Assembly: GCA_030685025.1 (NCBI GenBank)
Contig: JAUXWC010000106.1
Location: 1-53,002 of the forward strand
Origin: Rhodoferax sp.
GTDB lineage: Bacteria; Pseudomonadota; Gammaproteobacteria; Burkholderiales; Burkholderiaceae_C
Length of the DNA: 53,002 bases
Direction of reading: 5' to 3'
The notes under the pieces are model-generated. The model saw nothing but the letters and a program-made list of their open reading frames with translations. It was not told where the DNA came from and did no database searches. Below are positions 28,566 to 37,170 of this stretch, one piece after another. A program made the position numbers and the translations under genes. Position 1 is the first letter of the stretch. Each line of letters starts with the position of its first letter.

Positions 28566-29618
28566 TTAACCCAATACCTTTGGGGACAGACCGGCGTCAA
28601 GCGACGCTCTGTCCTCAACTGATCGAGACTTGATTTTCGCGCGCGGATGGGCGGCGTCATAGGCTTTGGCCAGATGCTGAAAATCGAGCCGCGTATAGAC
28701 CTGCGTTGTGCTGATGTTGGCGTGGCCCAGCAGTTCCTGCACCGCCCGCAGGTCGCCGCTGGATTGCAGGATGTGGCTGGCAAAGGAATGCCGCAACATG
28801 TGTGGATGCACCGGCGTGCTCAAGCCGGCTTGGGCGCTGCGTCGCTTGAGGCGCTGCCAGATCGATTGCGCCGTGAGCCGGGTACCATTGCGCCCGACAA
28901 ACAGAGCCGCAGCCGTCGGCTTGCTACCGACTTCGCGCAGCGCCAGCCAGGCGCGCAAGGCCTCGGCCGCGCCGGCGCCGATGGGTACAGTGCGCCGCTT
29001 GCCCCCTTTGCCCAGTACATGCGCCTCGCCGGCGTCCAGGTCGACCCAGCCGCGCGCCTGCTTGCTGGCCACGGCATCCAGGCCTACCAACTCACCCACC
29101 CGCAAACCACCGCCGTAGAGCAGGGCCACGATGGCGGCGTCGCGGGCCTCCAGCCAGGGTGCGTTGTCGTTACCATGAAACCGGGCCAATTGCACCGACT
29201 CGTCGACGCTCAGGGCCTTGGGCAAGGGCTTGCCGGCCTTGGGTGTTCGCACATCGATCACGGGGTTGGCCGGCACCCAACCCTGTCGGCCCAGCCAGCC
29301 ATAGAAGCCGCGCCAGCCCGACACAATCAGGGCGATGCCGCGACCACTGCGACCACCGGCGTGCATCTGCGCGACCCAGCGGCGCACGTGCGTGGTCTGC
29401 ACGTCACGCAGGGCCAGGCCGGCCTGGGCGGCATGGTCCTGTAGCTTGAGCAGATCCAGCGCGTACAACTCCACCGTGCGCAGAGCCAGTCGCTTCTCGA
29501 CCCGCACGTACTCCAGGTAGCGCTCGACCAGGGCTGTATCGTCCGGTGGTGGCAACGCCTCGGCAGTCAACGCCACCCCGGCGTGCCGACCCTCGTGCTG
29601 CGATGGCGTAATCAACAT
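28566..29618 (-). CDS. xerC: Tyrosine recombinase XerC
   Basis: Chromosome-dimer resolution recombinase. It has 350 residues. An N-terminal SAM-like core-binding domain (ALVERYLEYVRVEKRLALRT) precedes the catalytic domain. The catalytic set is complete: Arg in GGGLRVGEL, Lys in LGKGGKRRT, HxxR in HMLRHSFASH, His in LLGHANIST, and the Tyr nucleophile in QVYTRLDFQHL. The last about 18 residues (after AKIKSR) are encoded by a copy of the window's dispersed palindromic repeat, so the native C-terminus has been replaced or extended. The dapF-DUF484-xerC order supports the assignment. Confidence 0.95.
   Translation of the reverse strand: MLITPSQHEGRHAGVALTAEALPPPDDTALVERYLEYVRVEKRLALRTVELYALDLLKLQDHAAQAGLALRDVQTTHVRRWVAQMHAGGRSGRGIALIVSGWRGFYGWLGRQGWVPANPVIDVRTPKAGKPLPKALSVDESVQLARFHGNDNAPWLEARDAAIVALLYGGGLRVGELVGLDAVASKQARGWVDLDAGEAHVLGKGGKRRTVPIGAGAAEALRAWLALREVGSKPTAAALFVGRNGTRLTAQSIWQRLKRRSAQAGLSTPVHPHMLRHSFASHILQSSGDLRAVQELLGHANISTTQVYTRLDFQHLAKAYDAAHPRAKIKSRSVEDRASLDAGLSPKVLG
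28579..28626. repeat. Dispersed palindromic repeat, copy inside the xerC 3' end
   Basis: The plus strand reads GGGGACAGACCGG....GACGCTCTGTCC then TCAACTGATC, the reverse complement of the unit at 42569-42730 with a slightly different loop. It covers the last codons of xerC but not its stop codon (28566-28568). Confidence 0.85.
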
Positions 29619-29642
29619 CAAACCGGCGTCCAGCTCCCCGAC

Positions 29643-30329
29643 CTAGCGCAGGCGCGACAGCGCCGCGCTGGCGAGTTCGCCGATGCGCTCCAGAAAATCG
29701 GTGCCGATACCGCTGCGAAAACGCTGCGCGTCCGGCGACGCCAGCACCAGCAGCCCAAACGCCGGTGCCGTGCTGCCGCTAGCGCCAGGGCGCAGGGGCA
29801 ACAGGGCCAGCGAGGTCACCGCCAACGGGTCCTCCAGCCAACGGATGGCTTCGAACCCCGTGTTGACACCACAGAAGGGCTCGGTCAGGGAGGACGCAAA
29901 CAATTTGGCGTCGTCGCTGACGCCCTGCGCGAAACTGGCTTGCGCAAACGCCTCGGCGACACCCCAGACCCGGATCCCGACTTGCGGCACGGAAAACTGA
30001 AGCTTGATTTCGCCGGCAATCTGCTCCGGCAACACACTGGCGTCGTGGGTCAGAAACAGCGTGCGCGCCCAGCGCAGCAGCTTGTCCGCCAGGATCACGT
30101 TCTCGTTGCCGTTGCGGATCATGTCCATGACCCGGTGCTCCAGCGCCTTGATCTTGTCGCGCAGCATGTCCGCCTGGCGCTCCTGCAAGCTCACCGAACG
30201 GCCATTGTGCGGGCTGGTCAGGTGGACCGCCGCCAACAGCTCGGCATGGCGCTCGAAGAAATCGGGCGTGTTGCCAAGGTAATTGGCGATGTCGTCTTCG
30301 GTAATCGGGTGGGTCAGTGGGGTAGTCAT
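29643..30329 (-). CDS. DUF484 family protein
   Basis: 228 residues. The N-terminal helical part [24 protein letters not shown] is the family signature, followed by a predicted coiled coil ([20 protein letters not shown]) and a GAF-like domain to the end (ALLPLRP...[14 protein letters not shown]). DUF484 genes are regularly found between dapF and xerC in proteobacteria, as here; the biochemical role is not established. The start overlaps the dapF stop by 4 bp, so the two are coupled, and xerC follows 24 bp later. Confidence 0.95.
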   Translation of the reverse strand: MTTPLTHPITEDDIANYLGNTPDFFERHAELLAAVHLTSPHNGRSVSLQERQADMLRDKIKALEHRVMDMIRNGNENVILADKLLRWARTLFLTHDASVLPEQIAGEIKLQFSVPQVGIRVWGVAEAFAQASFAQGVSDDAKLFASSLTEPFCGVNTGFEAIRWLEDPLAVTSLALLPLRPGASGSTAPAFGLLVLASPDAQRFRSGIGTDFLERIGELASAALSRLR

Positions 30330-31201
30330 AGGTTGTCGGGTAGCTCAATTTCGCCAGTAAAAACCGTGGTGGCGGGGCCGGTCATCCGCACCGGTTGGCC
30401 CTCGCCGCACCATTCAATCGTGAGGGTGCCGCCGCGCATCTGCACATCCACCCGTGCATCCAGCAGCCCCAGGCGGACGGCGCAGACCACCGCCGCGCAG
30501 GCACCGGTGCCACAGGCCAGGGTCTCCCCCACGCCGCGTTCGTACACGCGCAGCCGCACATGCGTGCGGTCCAGCACCTGCAGAAAGCCGGCATTCACGC
30601 GGCGCGGAAAACGCTCGTGACGTTCAATCAGCGGGCCCTGTGTCAGCACCGGCGCGCTGTCCACGTCGGTGACGAGCTGCACCGCATGCGGGTTGCCCAT
30701 GGACACCACCGCCAACAGAACCGGGGCATCAGGCTGTGCGCCGTCAAGGGTCAAGGGCCACACTTGCCATGCGCCCTGGCGGATCGACAACAGCCCGGCG
30801 GCATCAAAGGGGATGCTCACCAGGTCAAACACCGGCAAGCCCATGTTGACGGTGACGCGGCCATCCGCTTGCAGTGCGGGCTCGATCACGCCTGCCTGGG
30901 TTTGCACCCGGATCACGTCCTTGTTGGTCAGGCCCTGATCGCGAACAAAGCGCGCAAAGCAGCGCGAACCATTGCCACACTGCTCGACCTCGGCGCCATC
31001 GGCATTGTGAATGATGTACTCGAAATCGATTCCCAGTGCCGGCGACGGTCGCACACTCAGGATTTGGTCCGCGCCGACACCAAAGTGGCGGTCCCCCAGC
31101 AAGCGGTACTGCGCGGCAGACAAGCCCAGCCGCCCACGCGTCTCGTCCAGCACGACGAAGTCGTTGCCAGCGCCCTGCATTTTGGTGAAACGGATTCGCA
31201 T
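30326..31201 (-). CDS. dapF: Diaminopimelate epimerase DapF
   Basis: Converts LL- to meso-diaminopimelate for lysine and for MurE. It is 291 residues from [19 protein letters not shown]; the ATG at 31201 fits the family start exactly. The two catalytic cysteines lie in [13 protein letters not shown] and [11 protein letters not shown]. The fold repeats the same domain twice. Divergent from the Nudix-MBL gene across an 84-bp gap that should hold both promoters. Confidence 0.98.
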   Translation of the reverse strand: MRIRFTKMQGAGNDFVVLDETRGRLGLSAAQYRLLGDRHFGVGADQILSVRPSPALGIDFEYIIHNADGAEVEQCGNGSRCFARFVRDQGLTNKDVIRVQTQAGVIEPALQADGRVTVNMGLPVFDLVSIPFDAAGLLSIRQGAWQVWPLTLDGAQPDAPVLLAVVSMGNPHAVQLVTDVDSAPVLTQGPLIERHERFPRRVNAGFLQVLDRTHVRLRVYERGVGETLACGTGACAAVVCAVRLGLLDARVDVQMRGGTLTIEWCGEGQPVRMTGPATTVFTGEIELPDNL

Positions 31202-31285
31202 CGGGGAATTATCGCCCCATCGCCGGCCCCCGAATTGCAGCCGCCACGGGGCCGCGCAGGGCTTTTTGACGGCAGAATTGCCCCC

Positions 31286-32941
31286 ATGGTCCGTTCCCAA
31301 CAACTCCTGCATGCGCAGCGCTCACCTGCCCCGACCCGCTGCGCGGCCACGGTGCTGCTGATGCGCGACACGGCCGAGGGCCCGCAAGTGCTGATGACGC
31401 GGCGCGCCGCCAGCGCCAGTTTTGCACCCGGCGCCTACGTGTTTCCGGGCGGCGGCATCGACCCGGCTGACGCCCGGTCTCACTGCCTGGCGCGCCGCCG
31501 GGCGACGCAAAGTGATTTGCACCTGACCCAGGCGATCGCCGCCATTCGCGAAAGTTTCGAGGAGCTCGGCGTCCTGCTGGCGCGCCGCGTGGACGGTGCC
31601 CTGGCCGATCAGGTCGACATCGCGGCCCTGAAGCGCCACGCCCCGTTTGCCGAACAATGCCGGGCCCAGGGCCTGAGCTTGATGGCCGATGAAGTGTTCG
31701 TGCTGGCGCACTGGACCACCGACCGAGACCTGCCGCGCCGCTTTGAGGTGCCGTTTCTGGTGGCCCGCATGCCCGAGGGCCAAACTCCCGTGGCCGACGA
31801 GAGTGAACAATTCGAGCCGGTCTGGGTGCGCCCGACCCAGGCGCTGGCCCGCCACAAGGCGGGCGACTTCTTCATGATCTTCCCGACCATCCGCACGCTG
31901 GAGCGTTTGCAGCACTACGCCAATGTGGACGCCGTGTTGCAGGCCTGCGCCGCCACCGAGCAGCCGCTGTGGGCCAGTTGTCCACGCGCCGGCTGGCTGG
32001 CCGGCAAGGAAGCGCGTTACATGGAGTGCGACATGCCCTATGGCGAACTGGCCATGGTCAGCCCGGACGGCCAGATCGTGCACACTCTGAACTGGCAAAG
32101 CCAGCAGCCGGTCCCGCTACTGCAAAACGTGATGCGACTGACCGCGCCCAACCCCGGCTACATGACCGGGCCAGGCACCAACAGCTACTTGGTGGGCGAC
32201 CCGCGCACCGGCTACCTGGTGATCGACCCCGGACCGGCCGACCCGGAGCATCTGCAAAAACTCTGGCGCGCCGCCAATGGCGACATCCGCATGATTGTGT
32301 GCACGCACTCACACCCCGACCACTCCCCCGGCGCCCAACCCCTGCAAGCCCTGTGCGACCTACGGCCCCCCATTCTCGGGCTGCCGTCTGCCACAACCGC
32401 CCGCGCCGCACACACCTTCGCGCCCGACCGTACGCTACAAAATCAGGAGCTACTTGTCCTTGCCACCAAAGGTCTAGGGCCCGACGTGTCACATACACTC
32501 AAGGTTGTTCACACTCCGGGTCACGCCGCCAACCATATCTGCCTGGTGCTGCTCGAAGACGGCTTGCTGTTCAGCGGCGACCACATCCTGAACGGCAGCA
32601 CCACGGTAATCGACCCGCCCGATGGCGACATGACGGCCTACCTTGACTCGCTGGACACCTTGAGCGCTGCCTGCAATCAACACAACATCGAGTTCATCCT
32701 GCCGGCGCACGGCTACGTGATCGGTGGCTATGCGGGGGAGGCGGCCAAGGCCATTGCCGATCTCAAGGCGCATCGCCTCAAGCGCGAGGCGAAGGTCATG
32801 CAGGCGATGCAGGCGCTGCCCGAAGGCACGCCCGACGACTGGGTGGCGCTGGCCTATGACGATGTGCCGCAGCGTATGTGGCCAGTGGCCAAACGTTCCC
32901 TGCTGGCGCATGCGGCACGGATCGAGGCCATGCCGCCCTGA
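31286..32941 (+). CDS. Nudix hydrolase-metallo-beta-lactamase fusion protein
   Basis: 551 residues with two domains. Residues 1 to about 240 are Nudix-like ([28 protein letters not shown], and the helix [15 protein letters not shown]). The canonical Nudix box is stretched by an insertion between GGG and RESFEELG. Residues about 270-551 are a metallo-beta-lactamase fold: [16 protein letters not shown] (HxHxDH), [23 protein letters not shown] and PAHGYVIGG, resembling LACTB2-type hydrolases. The substrate is unknown; the LACTB2 relationship suggests a thioester or nucleic acid. The ATG at 31286 starts the Nudix fold. Confidence 0.85.
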   Translation: MVRSQQLLHAQRSPAPTRCAATVLLMRDTAEGPQVLMTRRAASASFAPGAYVFPGGGIDPADARSHCLARRRATQSDLHLTQAIAAIRESFEELGVLLARRVDGALADQVDIAALKRHAPFAEQCRAQGLSLMADEVFVLAHWTTDRDLPRRFEVPFLVARMPEGQTPVADESEQFEPVWVRPTQALARHKAGDFFMIFPTIRTLERLQHYANVDAVLQACAATEQPLWASCPRAGWLAGKEARYMECDMPYGELAMVSPDGQIVHTLNWQSQQPVPLLQNVMRLTAPNPGYMTGPGTNSYLVGDPRTGYLVIDPGPADPEHLQKLWRAANGDIRMIVCTHSHPDHSPGAQPLQALCDLRPPILGLPSATTARAAHTFAPDRTLQNQELLVLATKGLGPDVSHTLKVVHTPGHAANHICLVLLEDGLLFSGDHILNGSTTVIDPPDGDMTAYLDSLDTLSAACNQHNIEFILPAHGYVIGGYAGEAAKAIADLKAHRLKREAKVMQAMQALPEGTPDDWVALAYDDVPQRMWPVAKRSLLAHAARIEAMPP

Positions 32942-33032
32942 AGGCCCGGCGCCGGCCGGCCGACGGGACTTGAAAAGGGCACCCGTCATGCCCAGCTAGG
33001 GGGTTCTTCACCGCAACACCTGGAACAGACCC

Positions 33033-33851
33033 TTGCCCGCACTCATCTTCTTCGGCCTGGCCCTGCTGTTCCTGCTTTGGCTGGTCGGTCAGCCCTGGCT
33101 GACCGAGCGGCGCCGCCAACGCATTCGCGCGCGCGCCTTCCCGGCCGCCTGGCGCGAGATCCTCAAGCGCCGCGTGCCCTACGTGCGTGCGCTGCCGTCC
33201 GACTTGCAGCTTCAGCTCAAGCAGCACATCCAGGTGTTCCTGGCCGAGAAGCCTTTCATCGGTTGCGGGGGGCTCACCCTCACCGACGAGATGCGTGTCA
33301 CCATCGCCGCGCAGGCCTGCCTGCTGCTGCTCAATCGACCGCAAGGCTACTACCCCAACTTGCGCCAGATCCTGGTCTATCCCGGCAGCTTCGTGGTCAA
33401 TCGCGGCCACACCGATGGCATCGGCGTGGCGCACAACGGTCACCAGGTGCTGTCCGGCGAATCGTGGTCCCAGGGACAGGTGATCCTGTCGTGGCAGGAC
33501 ACGCTGGACGGCGCGGCGGTGCCCGATAACGGGCAGAACGTGGTGATCCACGAGTTCGCACACCAGCTCGACCAGGAAACCGGCTCCGCCAACGGGGCGC
33601 CGATGCTGGCACGGCGCGCGTACTACGCGCGCTGGAGCGAGGTGCTGGGCGCCGAGTTCGCGCAACTGCAGGCCCGCGCGTCGCATGGGCAGGCATCCTT
33701 GCTGAGCGACTATGGCGCCACCGATCCGGCCGAGTTCTTTGCCGTCGCAAGCGAGGTGTTCTTCGAGCAGCCGCAGCAACTGGCGACCCAACACCCCGCA
33801 CTGTTTCGTGAACTCTCGCAGTTCTACCGCCTCAATCCGCTGAGTTGGTAG
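33033..33851 (+). CDS. mtfA: Zinc-dependent peptidase MtfA (M90 family)
   Basis: 272 residues from a TTG at 33033 (no better ATG). A hydrophobic N-terminal helix (LIFFGLALLFLLWLVGQPWL) suggests membrane attachment. The metallopeptidase motif is HEFAHQLD with the downstream Glu in DPAEFFAVASEVFFE. In E. coli MtfA binds the repressor Mlc and affects glucose PTS expression; whether this holds here is unknown. It lies 91 bp after the Nudix-MBL gene. Confidence 0.9.
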   Translation: MPALIFFGLALLFLLWLVGQPWLTERRRQRIRARAFPAAWREILKRRVPYVRALPSDLQLQLKQHIQVFLAEKPFIGCGGLTLTDEMRVTIAAQACLLLLNRPQGYYPNLRQILVYPGSFVVNRGHTDGIGVAHNGHQVLSGESWSQGQVILSWQDTLDGAAVPDNGQNVVIHEFAHQLDQETGSANGAPMLARRAYYARWSEVLGAEFAQLQARASHGQASLLSDYGATDPAEFFAVASEVFFEQPQQLATQHPALFRELSQFYRLNPLSW

Positions 33852-33904
33852 AACCCATGGAACAGGCCACGCTGGATCGGTCGCAGCCCGGTTAACATGC
33901 CCGC

Positions 33905-34735
33905 ATGATCGACGCCAGAAAAGCCCTCCCAGCCAGCCAGCGACCGGACGTGCGGTTGGCCAAACGTGTCGCTGAAATAGTGCCGTGCTCGCGTCGCGAA
34001 GCAGAGTTATATATCGAAGGCGGCTGGGTGCGCGTGGACGGCAAAGTGATCGAAGAGCCGCAGTTCCGCGTGCTCCATCAGAGAATCGAGCTTGACCAGC
34101 ATGCCAGCCTGATGGCCGCGCCGGAGGTCACGCTGCTGCTGCACAAACCGCCTGGCTACAGCGATGGTGAGGACGAAGAAGAAGAAGACGCGCCCGACAC
34201 AGCGCGGCGCGCCAAGCCGCGCGCGCCAAGCAGGCCCAACCGTTCTGCCCGCCAACTGCTGACCCCGACCACCCATGCGAGCGACGACCCCTCGGGCGTT
34301 CAAATCCTGAAACGGCACTTCGCCCACCTGAGTGCGCCGGTGCCACTGGAACGAGGTGCCGGTGGCCTACTGGTGTTCACCCAGGACTGGCGCGTGGAGC
34401 GCAAACTGGTGGAAGACGCGGGCGTGATCGAGCACGAAGTCATTGTCGAGATCGAAGGCGAAGCGCCGCCTGACACCCTGCTACGCCTCAACCAGGGCCT
34501 GAGCTCCGACGGCCAGCCACTGCCGCGCGTCAAGGTCAGCGTCAACAGCAGCAACGAGGGCAGAAGCAAATTGCGCGTTGCCGTCAAAGGCACCCACCCC
34601 GGCCTGATTGCCTACCTGTGCGAACGTGTTGGCCTGAAGATTCTCAGCATGAAACGCATTCGTATCGGCCGCGTTTTGTTGACTACGCTGCCGATCGGCC
34701 AGTGGCGCTACCTGATGCCGCATGAGCGGTTTTGA
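33905..34735 (+). CDS. RsuA/RluF-type pseudouridine synthase homologue lacking the catalytic Asp
   Basis: 276 residues. The S4 RNA-binding domain (about 17-65, LAKRVAEIVPCSRREAELYI) and synthase core are recognisable (LLLHKPPGY; GLKILSMKRIRIG near the end). The family active-site motif GRLDxxTxGLL is replaced by VPLERGAGGLLVFTQD. The catalytic Asp is Glu149 and the preceding Arg is Pro147. A charged insertion (GEDEEEEDAPDTARRAKPRA) interrupts the core after KPPGY. All pseudouridine synthases studied use the Asp, so this protein may bind rRNA without modifying it. Frame and ribosome spacing are intact. Confidence 0.85.
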   Translation: MIDARKALPASQRPDVRLAKRVAEIVPCSRREAELYIEGGWVRVDGKVIEEPQFRVLHQRIELDQHASLMAAPEVTLLLHKPPGYSDGEDEEEEDAPDTARRAKPRAPSRPNRSARQLLTPTTHASDDPSGVQILKRHFAHLSAPVPLERGAGGLLVFTQDWRVERKLVEDAGVIEHEVIVEIEGEAPPDTLLRLNQGLSSDGQPLPRVKVSVNSSNEGRSKLRVAVKGTHPGLIAYLCERVGLKILSMKRIRIGRVLLTTLPIGQWRYLMPHERF

Positions 34736-34798
34736 GGTCACTGCAAATCATCAAACCCCGCGCGCAGTGCCCTTCGCGGTGGTCTGCCGCATCCGACT

Positions 34799-35266
34799 TC
34801 ATTCGACCCGCGCCTCTGACAGCAGTTGATCCCAATCGTCAGGCGGATGACCGCTGTCCAACATCTTGCGGAAAACTCGGTAGGCATCGTCTTTGCCCTC
34901 ATAAGCCCGCTTGGTGCTGTCGTCATTCACCCAGGCGTAAATGATCACCTTGCTTGAGGCGTGGTAGCGAAAGAACAGGCGGTACTGCTGGAAGAATTTG
35001 GCACGGAACCAGTGGCTGTGGCCCTCACCCAGTGTGTGGCCCTGCCGGTACTCCGGTCGCGTCGGGTCCTGTGGAATCAACTCGAACGCGAGCTTGTTGA
35101 TCGCCGCCAGGCGCTTGCTGGCGTTCTTCTTGACAAAGCCGACCGGGTCTTTTCGTTTGAGCGCCTGGACTTGCTCCGCCAACGCCTCAAGTTGCATCAG
35201 GAAGAGGGGATGGCCGAAGATCGTCCAACCGTTGACGACCAAATGCGCAGGCTTTGCCCCACTCAT
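34799..35266 (-). CDS. yhaV: Type II toxin YhaV
   Basis: 155 residues starting MSGAKPAHLVVNGWTIFGHP. The ribonuclease toxin of the PrlF-YhaV pair, with the family core HWFRAKFFQQYRLFFRY and IIYAWVNDDSTKRAYEGKDD. E. coli YhaV is a ribosome-dependent RNase. The start overlaps the antitoxin stop by 4 bp, the usual antitoxin-first arrangement. It is convergent with the pseudouridine synthase gene, 63 bp away. Confidence 0.93.
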   Translation of the reverse strand: MSGAKPAHLVVNGWTIFGHPLFLMQLEALAEQVQALKRKDPVGFVKKNASKRLAAINKLAFELIPQDPTRPEYRQGHTLGEGHSHWFRAKFFQQYRLFFRYHASSKVIIYAWVNDDSTKRAYEGKDDAYRVFRKMLDSGHPPDDWDQLLSEARVE

Positions 35267-35592
35267 TCATCGTCCGCCGACAGCGGGGCATCAAGGTTGA
35301 CCTCCATCCCGCCCACCATGGAATGAATGCGCCGCGCCAGGCTGGAGTCAAGCAACTGAAGCCGTTCTGGATGGCTGGCCATGTCGCGAGCCAGAAAATT
35401 CAGAAACTGTCCAAGCAACGGGTCGTCTCCAACCGTGGTTTGCGCTCGGGACAGCACGACCTCACCACTGCGCCGAATGGTGTAGTGAATCTTGTCACGC
35501 TTGCCCAGCTTCAACGCGCGGCGAACGGTTTCCGGAACGGTGGTCTGATAGCGATCGGTCAGGGTGGATTCAACTTCAAGGGTGGCAGCCAT
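35263..35592 (-). CDS. prlF: Antitoxin PrlF (SohA), AbrB-like
   Basis: 109 residues. The N-terminal AbrB/SpoVT swapped-hairpin domain is ESTLTDRYQTTVPETVRRAL, followed by the PrlF-specific part (DPLLGQFLNFLARDMASHP). It neutralises YhaV and represses its own operon in E. coli. Upstream lies a perfect tandem 16-bp duplication with internal palindromes, a plausible operator. An AAGGAG ribosome site is upstream. Confidence 0.93.
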   Translation of the reverse strand: MAATLEVESTLTDRYQTTVPETVRRALKLGKRDKIHYTIRRSGEVVLSRAQTTVGDDPLLGQFLNFLARDMASHPERLQLLDSSLARRIHSMVGGMEVNLDAPLSADDE

Positions 35593-35630
35593 GGTTTGTT
35601 CCAGTCTAAGGAGTTCTCACCCAGCATGGT

Positions 35631-35686
35631 AATGCAAATCCATTGTCTTGGCAATGCAATCGCATTACTATGCAATCGCATTACTA
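35631..35686 (-). promoter_or_regulatory. Candidate PrlF operator: tandem 16-bp repeats
   Basis: TGCAATCGCATTACTA occurs twice in direct succession (35655-35670, 35671-35686). Each copy carries the inverted pair AATGC/GCATT. A third, weaker copy, AATGCAAATCCATT, is at 35631-35644. The position 40-95 bp upstream of prlF and the AbrB-type antitoxin support autoregulation; binding itself is inference. Confidence 0.6.
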
Positions 35687-35704
35687 AATTCCTGAAGTAA
35701 AAGT

Positions 35705-36083
35705 GTGAAGCCCACCGATAAGCCGGATTCTGTGCAACGGCGCGTCCTTGCGGACACGCCGAAGTGACTGTCATTACTCTGGGCCGCTGGTCGCCCAGCG
35801 GCTCGGTGCTACCTACCCGCCAGCTCTGGGGGCCCCATCAACGCTGGCCTACTTGGTATTGCTGCGCGTAGAGATTGCCCGTTTCACCCGAACTTAATCG
35901 GCTCGTCTCTGTTGCTCTGATCCTCACCTTATGCCGTGCACTTGCGCGCACGGGTTTCAGTGGACAGCCGTTAGCTGCTACGCTGCCCTATGCAGTCCGG
36001 ACGTTCCTCCAGTGCGGTGTTTCCACCCGGCGCTTGCGCGTCGGCCTTGCGGCTTGCACCAGCGACAGTCTGGTGGGCTTCAC
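35705..36083 (-). ncRNA. rnpB: RNase P RNA, bacterial class A
   Basis: About 379 nt on the minus strand. The 5' part reads GAAGCCCACCAGACTGTCGC and the 3' part ends GGCTTATCGGTGGGCTTC; the ends pair as helix P1. The conserved region GAGGAACGTCCGGACT followed by GCATAGGGCAG is the universal CRI block, and GGGTGAAACGGGCAATCTCTACG and AGAGTAATGACAGTCAC are further RNase P segments. Ends are approximate. It is the catalytic RNA for tRNA 5' maturation. It lies between prlF and cysK, divergent from cysK. Confidence 0.95.
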
Positions 36084-36121
36084 GGTATCGATTATCCACT
36101 CCTGAGACGATAATTGAATTG

Positions 36122-36154
36122 CTTCGCGAAGCGCCAAGCTCTGTCCTCAACTGA
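36122..36154. repeat. Partial copy of the dispersed palindromic repeat
   Basis: CTCTGTCCTCAACTGA at its right end matches one arm and end of the unit found at 21911, 28579 and 42569. The other arm is missing, though GCTTCGCGAAGC just left of it is itself a small palindrome. It lies between the 5' ends of rnpB and cysK, 13 bp before the cysK start, so it forms part of the cysK leader. Confidence 0.6.
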
Positions 36155-36166
36155 ATAGGCGACACC

Positions 36167-37084
36167 ATGAAGGCTGAAAACATCCTGCACACCATCGGCA
36201 ACACCCCTCACGTGCGGATCAACCGCCTGTTTGGTGCCGGGCACAAGGTGTGGATCAAGTCCGAGCGCGGCAACCCCGGCGGCTCGATCAAGGACCGTAT
36301 CGCCCTGTCGATGGTGGAGGCGGCCGAGAAGAGCGGCGAACTCAAACCCGGCGCCACCATCATCGAGCCGACCTCCGGCAACACCGGCGTCGGCCTGGCC
36401 ATGGTGGCTGCGGTGAAGGGCTACAAGCTGGTGCTGGTGATGCCAGACAGCATGTCGGTGGAGCGGCGACGCCTGATGCTGGCCTACGGCGCGAGTTTTG
36501 ACTTGACGCCGCGCGAAAAGGGCATGAAAGGCGCCATCGCCCGAGCCCAGGAGTTGACCGAAACGACGCCCAATTCCTGGATGCCCCAGCAATTTGACAA
36601 TCCGTCCAACATTGAAGTCCATGCGCGCACCACCGCGCAGGAAATCCTGGCCGACTTCCCCGAAGGTCTGGACGCGCTCATCACCGGCGTGGGTACTGGC
36701 GGTCACATCACCGGCTGCGCCCAGGTGCTCAAAGCCAAGTGGCCACGGCTCAAAGTGTTTGCGGTGGAACCCAGCGCCTCACCGGTCATCTCCGGCGGTG
36801 CAGCCGCGCCGCACCCCATCCAGGGCATCGGCGCCGGCTTCATCCCCGTCAACCTGCATACCAACTTGCTGGACGGGGTGATTCAGGTGGACGCCGAACC
36901 AGCCCGAGAAATGGCGCGCCGCTGCGCCCGCGAAGAAGGCATGCTGGTGGGCATTTCCAGCGGCGCTACCCTGGCCGCGATTGCACAAAAGCTACCCGAC
37001 CTGCCCGCTGGCGCCACCGTGCTGGGCTTCAACTACGACACCGGCGAGCGTTACTTGTCGATCGAAGGTTTTCTGCCCGCCTGA
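36167..37084 (+). CDS. cysK: Cysteine synthase A (O-acetylserine sulfhydrylase)
   Basis: PLP enzyme making L-cysteine from O-acetylserine and sulfide. It is 305 residues from [18 protein letters not shown]. The PLP lysine is in [15 protein letters not shown], the substrate loop is [13 protein letters not shown], the phosphate-binding loop is [10 protein letters not shown], and [12 protein letters not shown] is near the end. GGSIKDR and the overall length favour CysK over CysM. It is a single gene, 86 bp before the flavoprotein gene. Confidence 0.95.
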   Translation: MKAENILHTIGNTPHVRINRLFGAGHKVWIKSERGNPGGSIKDRIALSMVEAAEKSGELKPGATIIEPTSGNTGVGLAMVAAVKGYKLVLVMPDSMSVERRRLMLAYGASFDLTPREKGMKGAIARAQELTETTPNSWMPQQFDNPSNIEVHARTTAQEILADFPEGLDALITGVGTGGHITGCAQVLKAKWPRLKVFAVEPSASPVISGGAAAPHPIQGIGAGFIPVNLHTNLLDGVIQVDAEPAREMARRCAREEGMLVGISSGATLAAIAQKLPDLPAGATVLGFNYDTGERYLSIEGFLPA

Positions 37085-37170
37085 GCGCTTCCACCCTGCC
37101 CTGGCGATGCGCTTGGCAGGGCCAACTTCCCGTCAATCTGCTTGATCAACACAAGCCATTGCCCGCCATC

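Noticed and set aside
30395-31285. Upstream extension of the Nudix-MBL frame across dapF
   Set aside because: The stretch is antisense to dapF; homology to Nudix begins only at the ATG at 31286.
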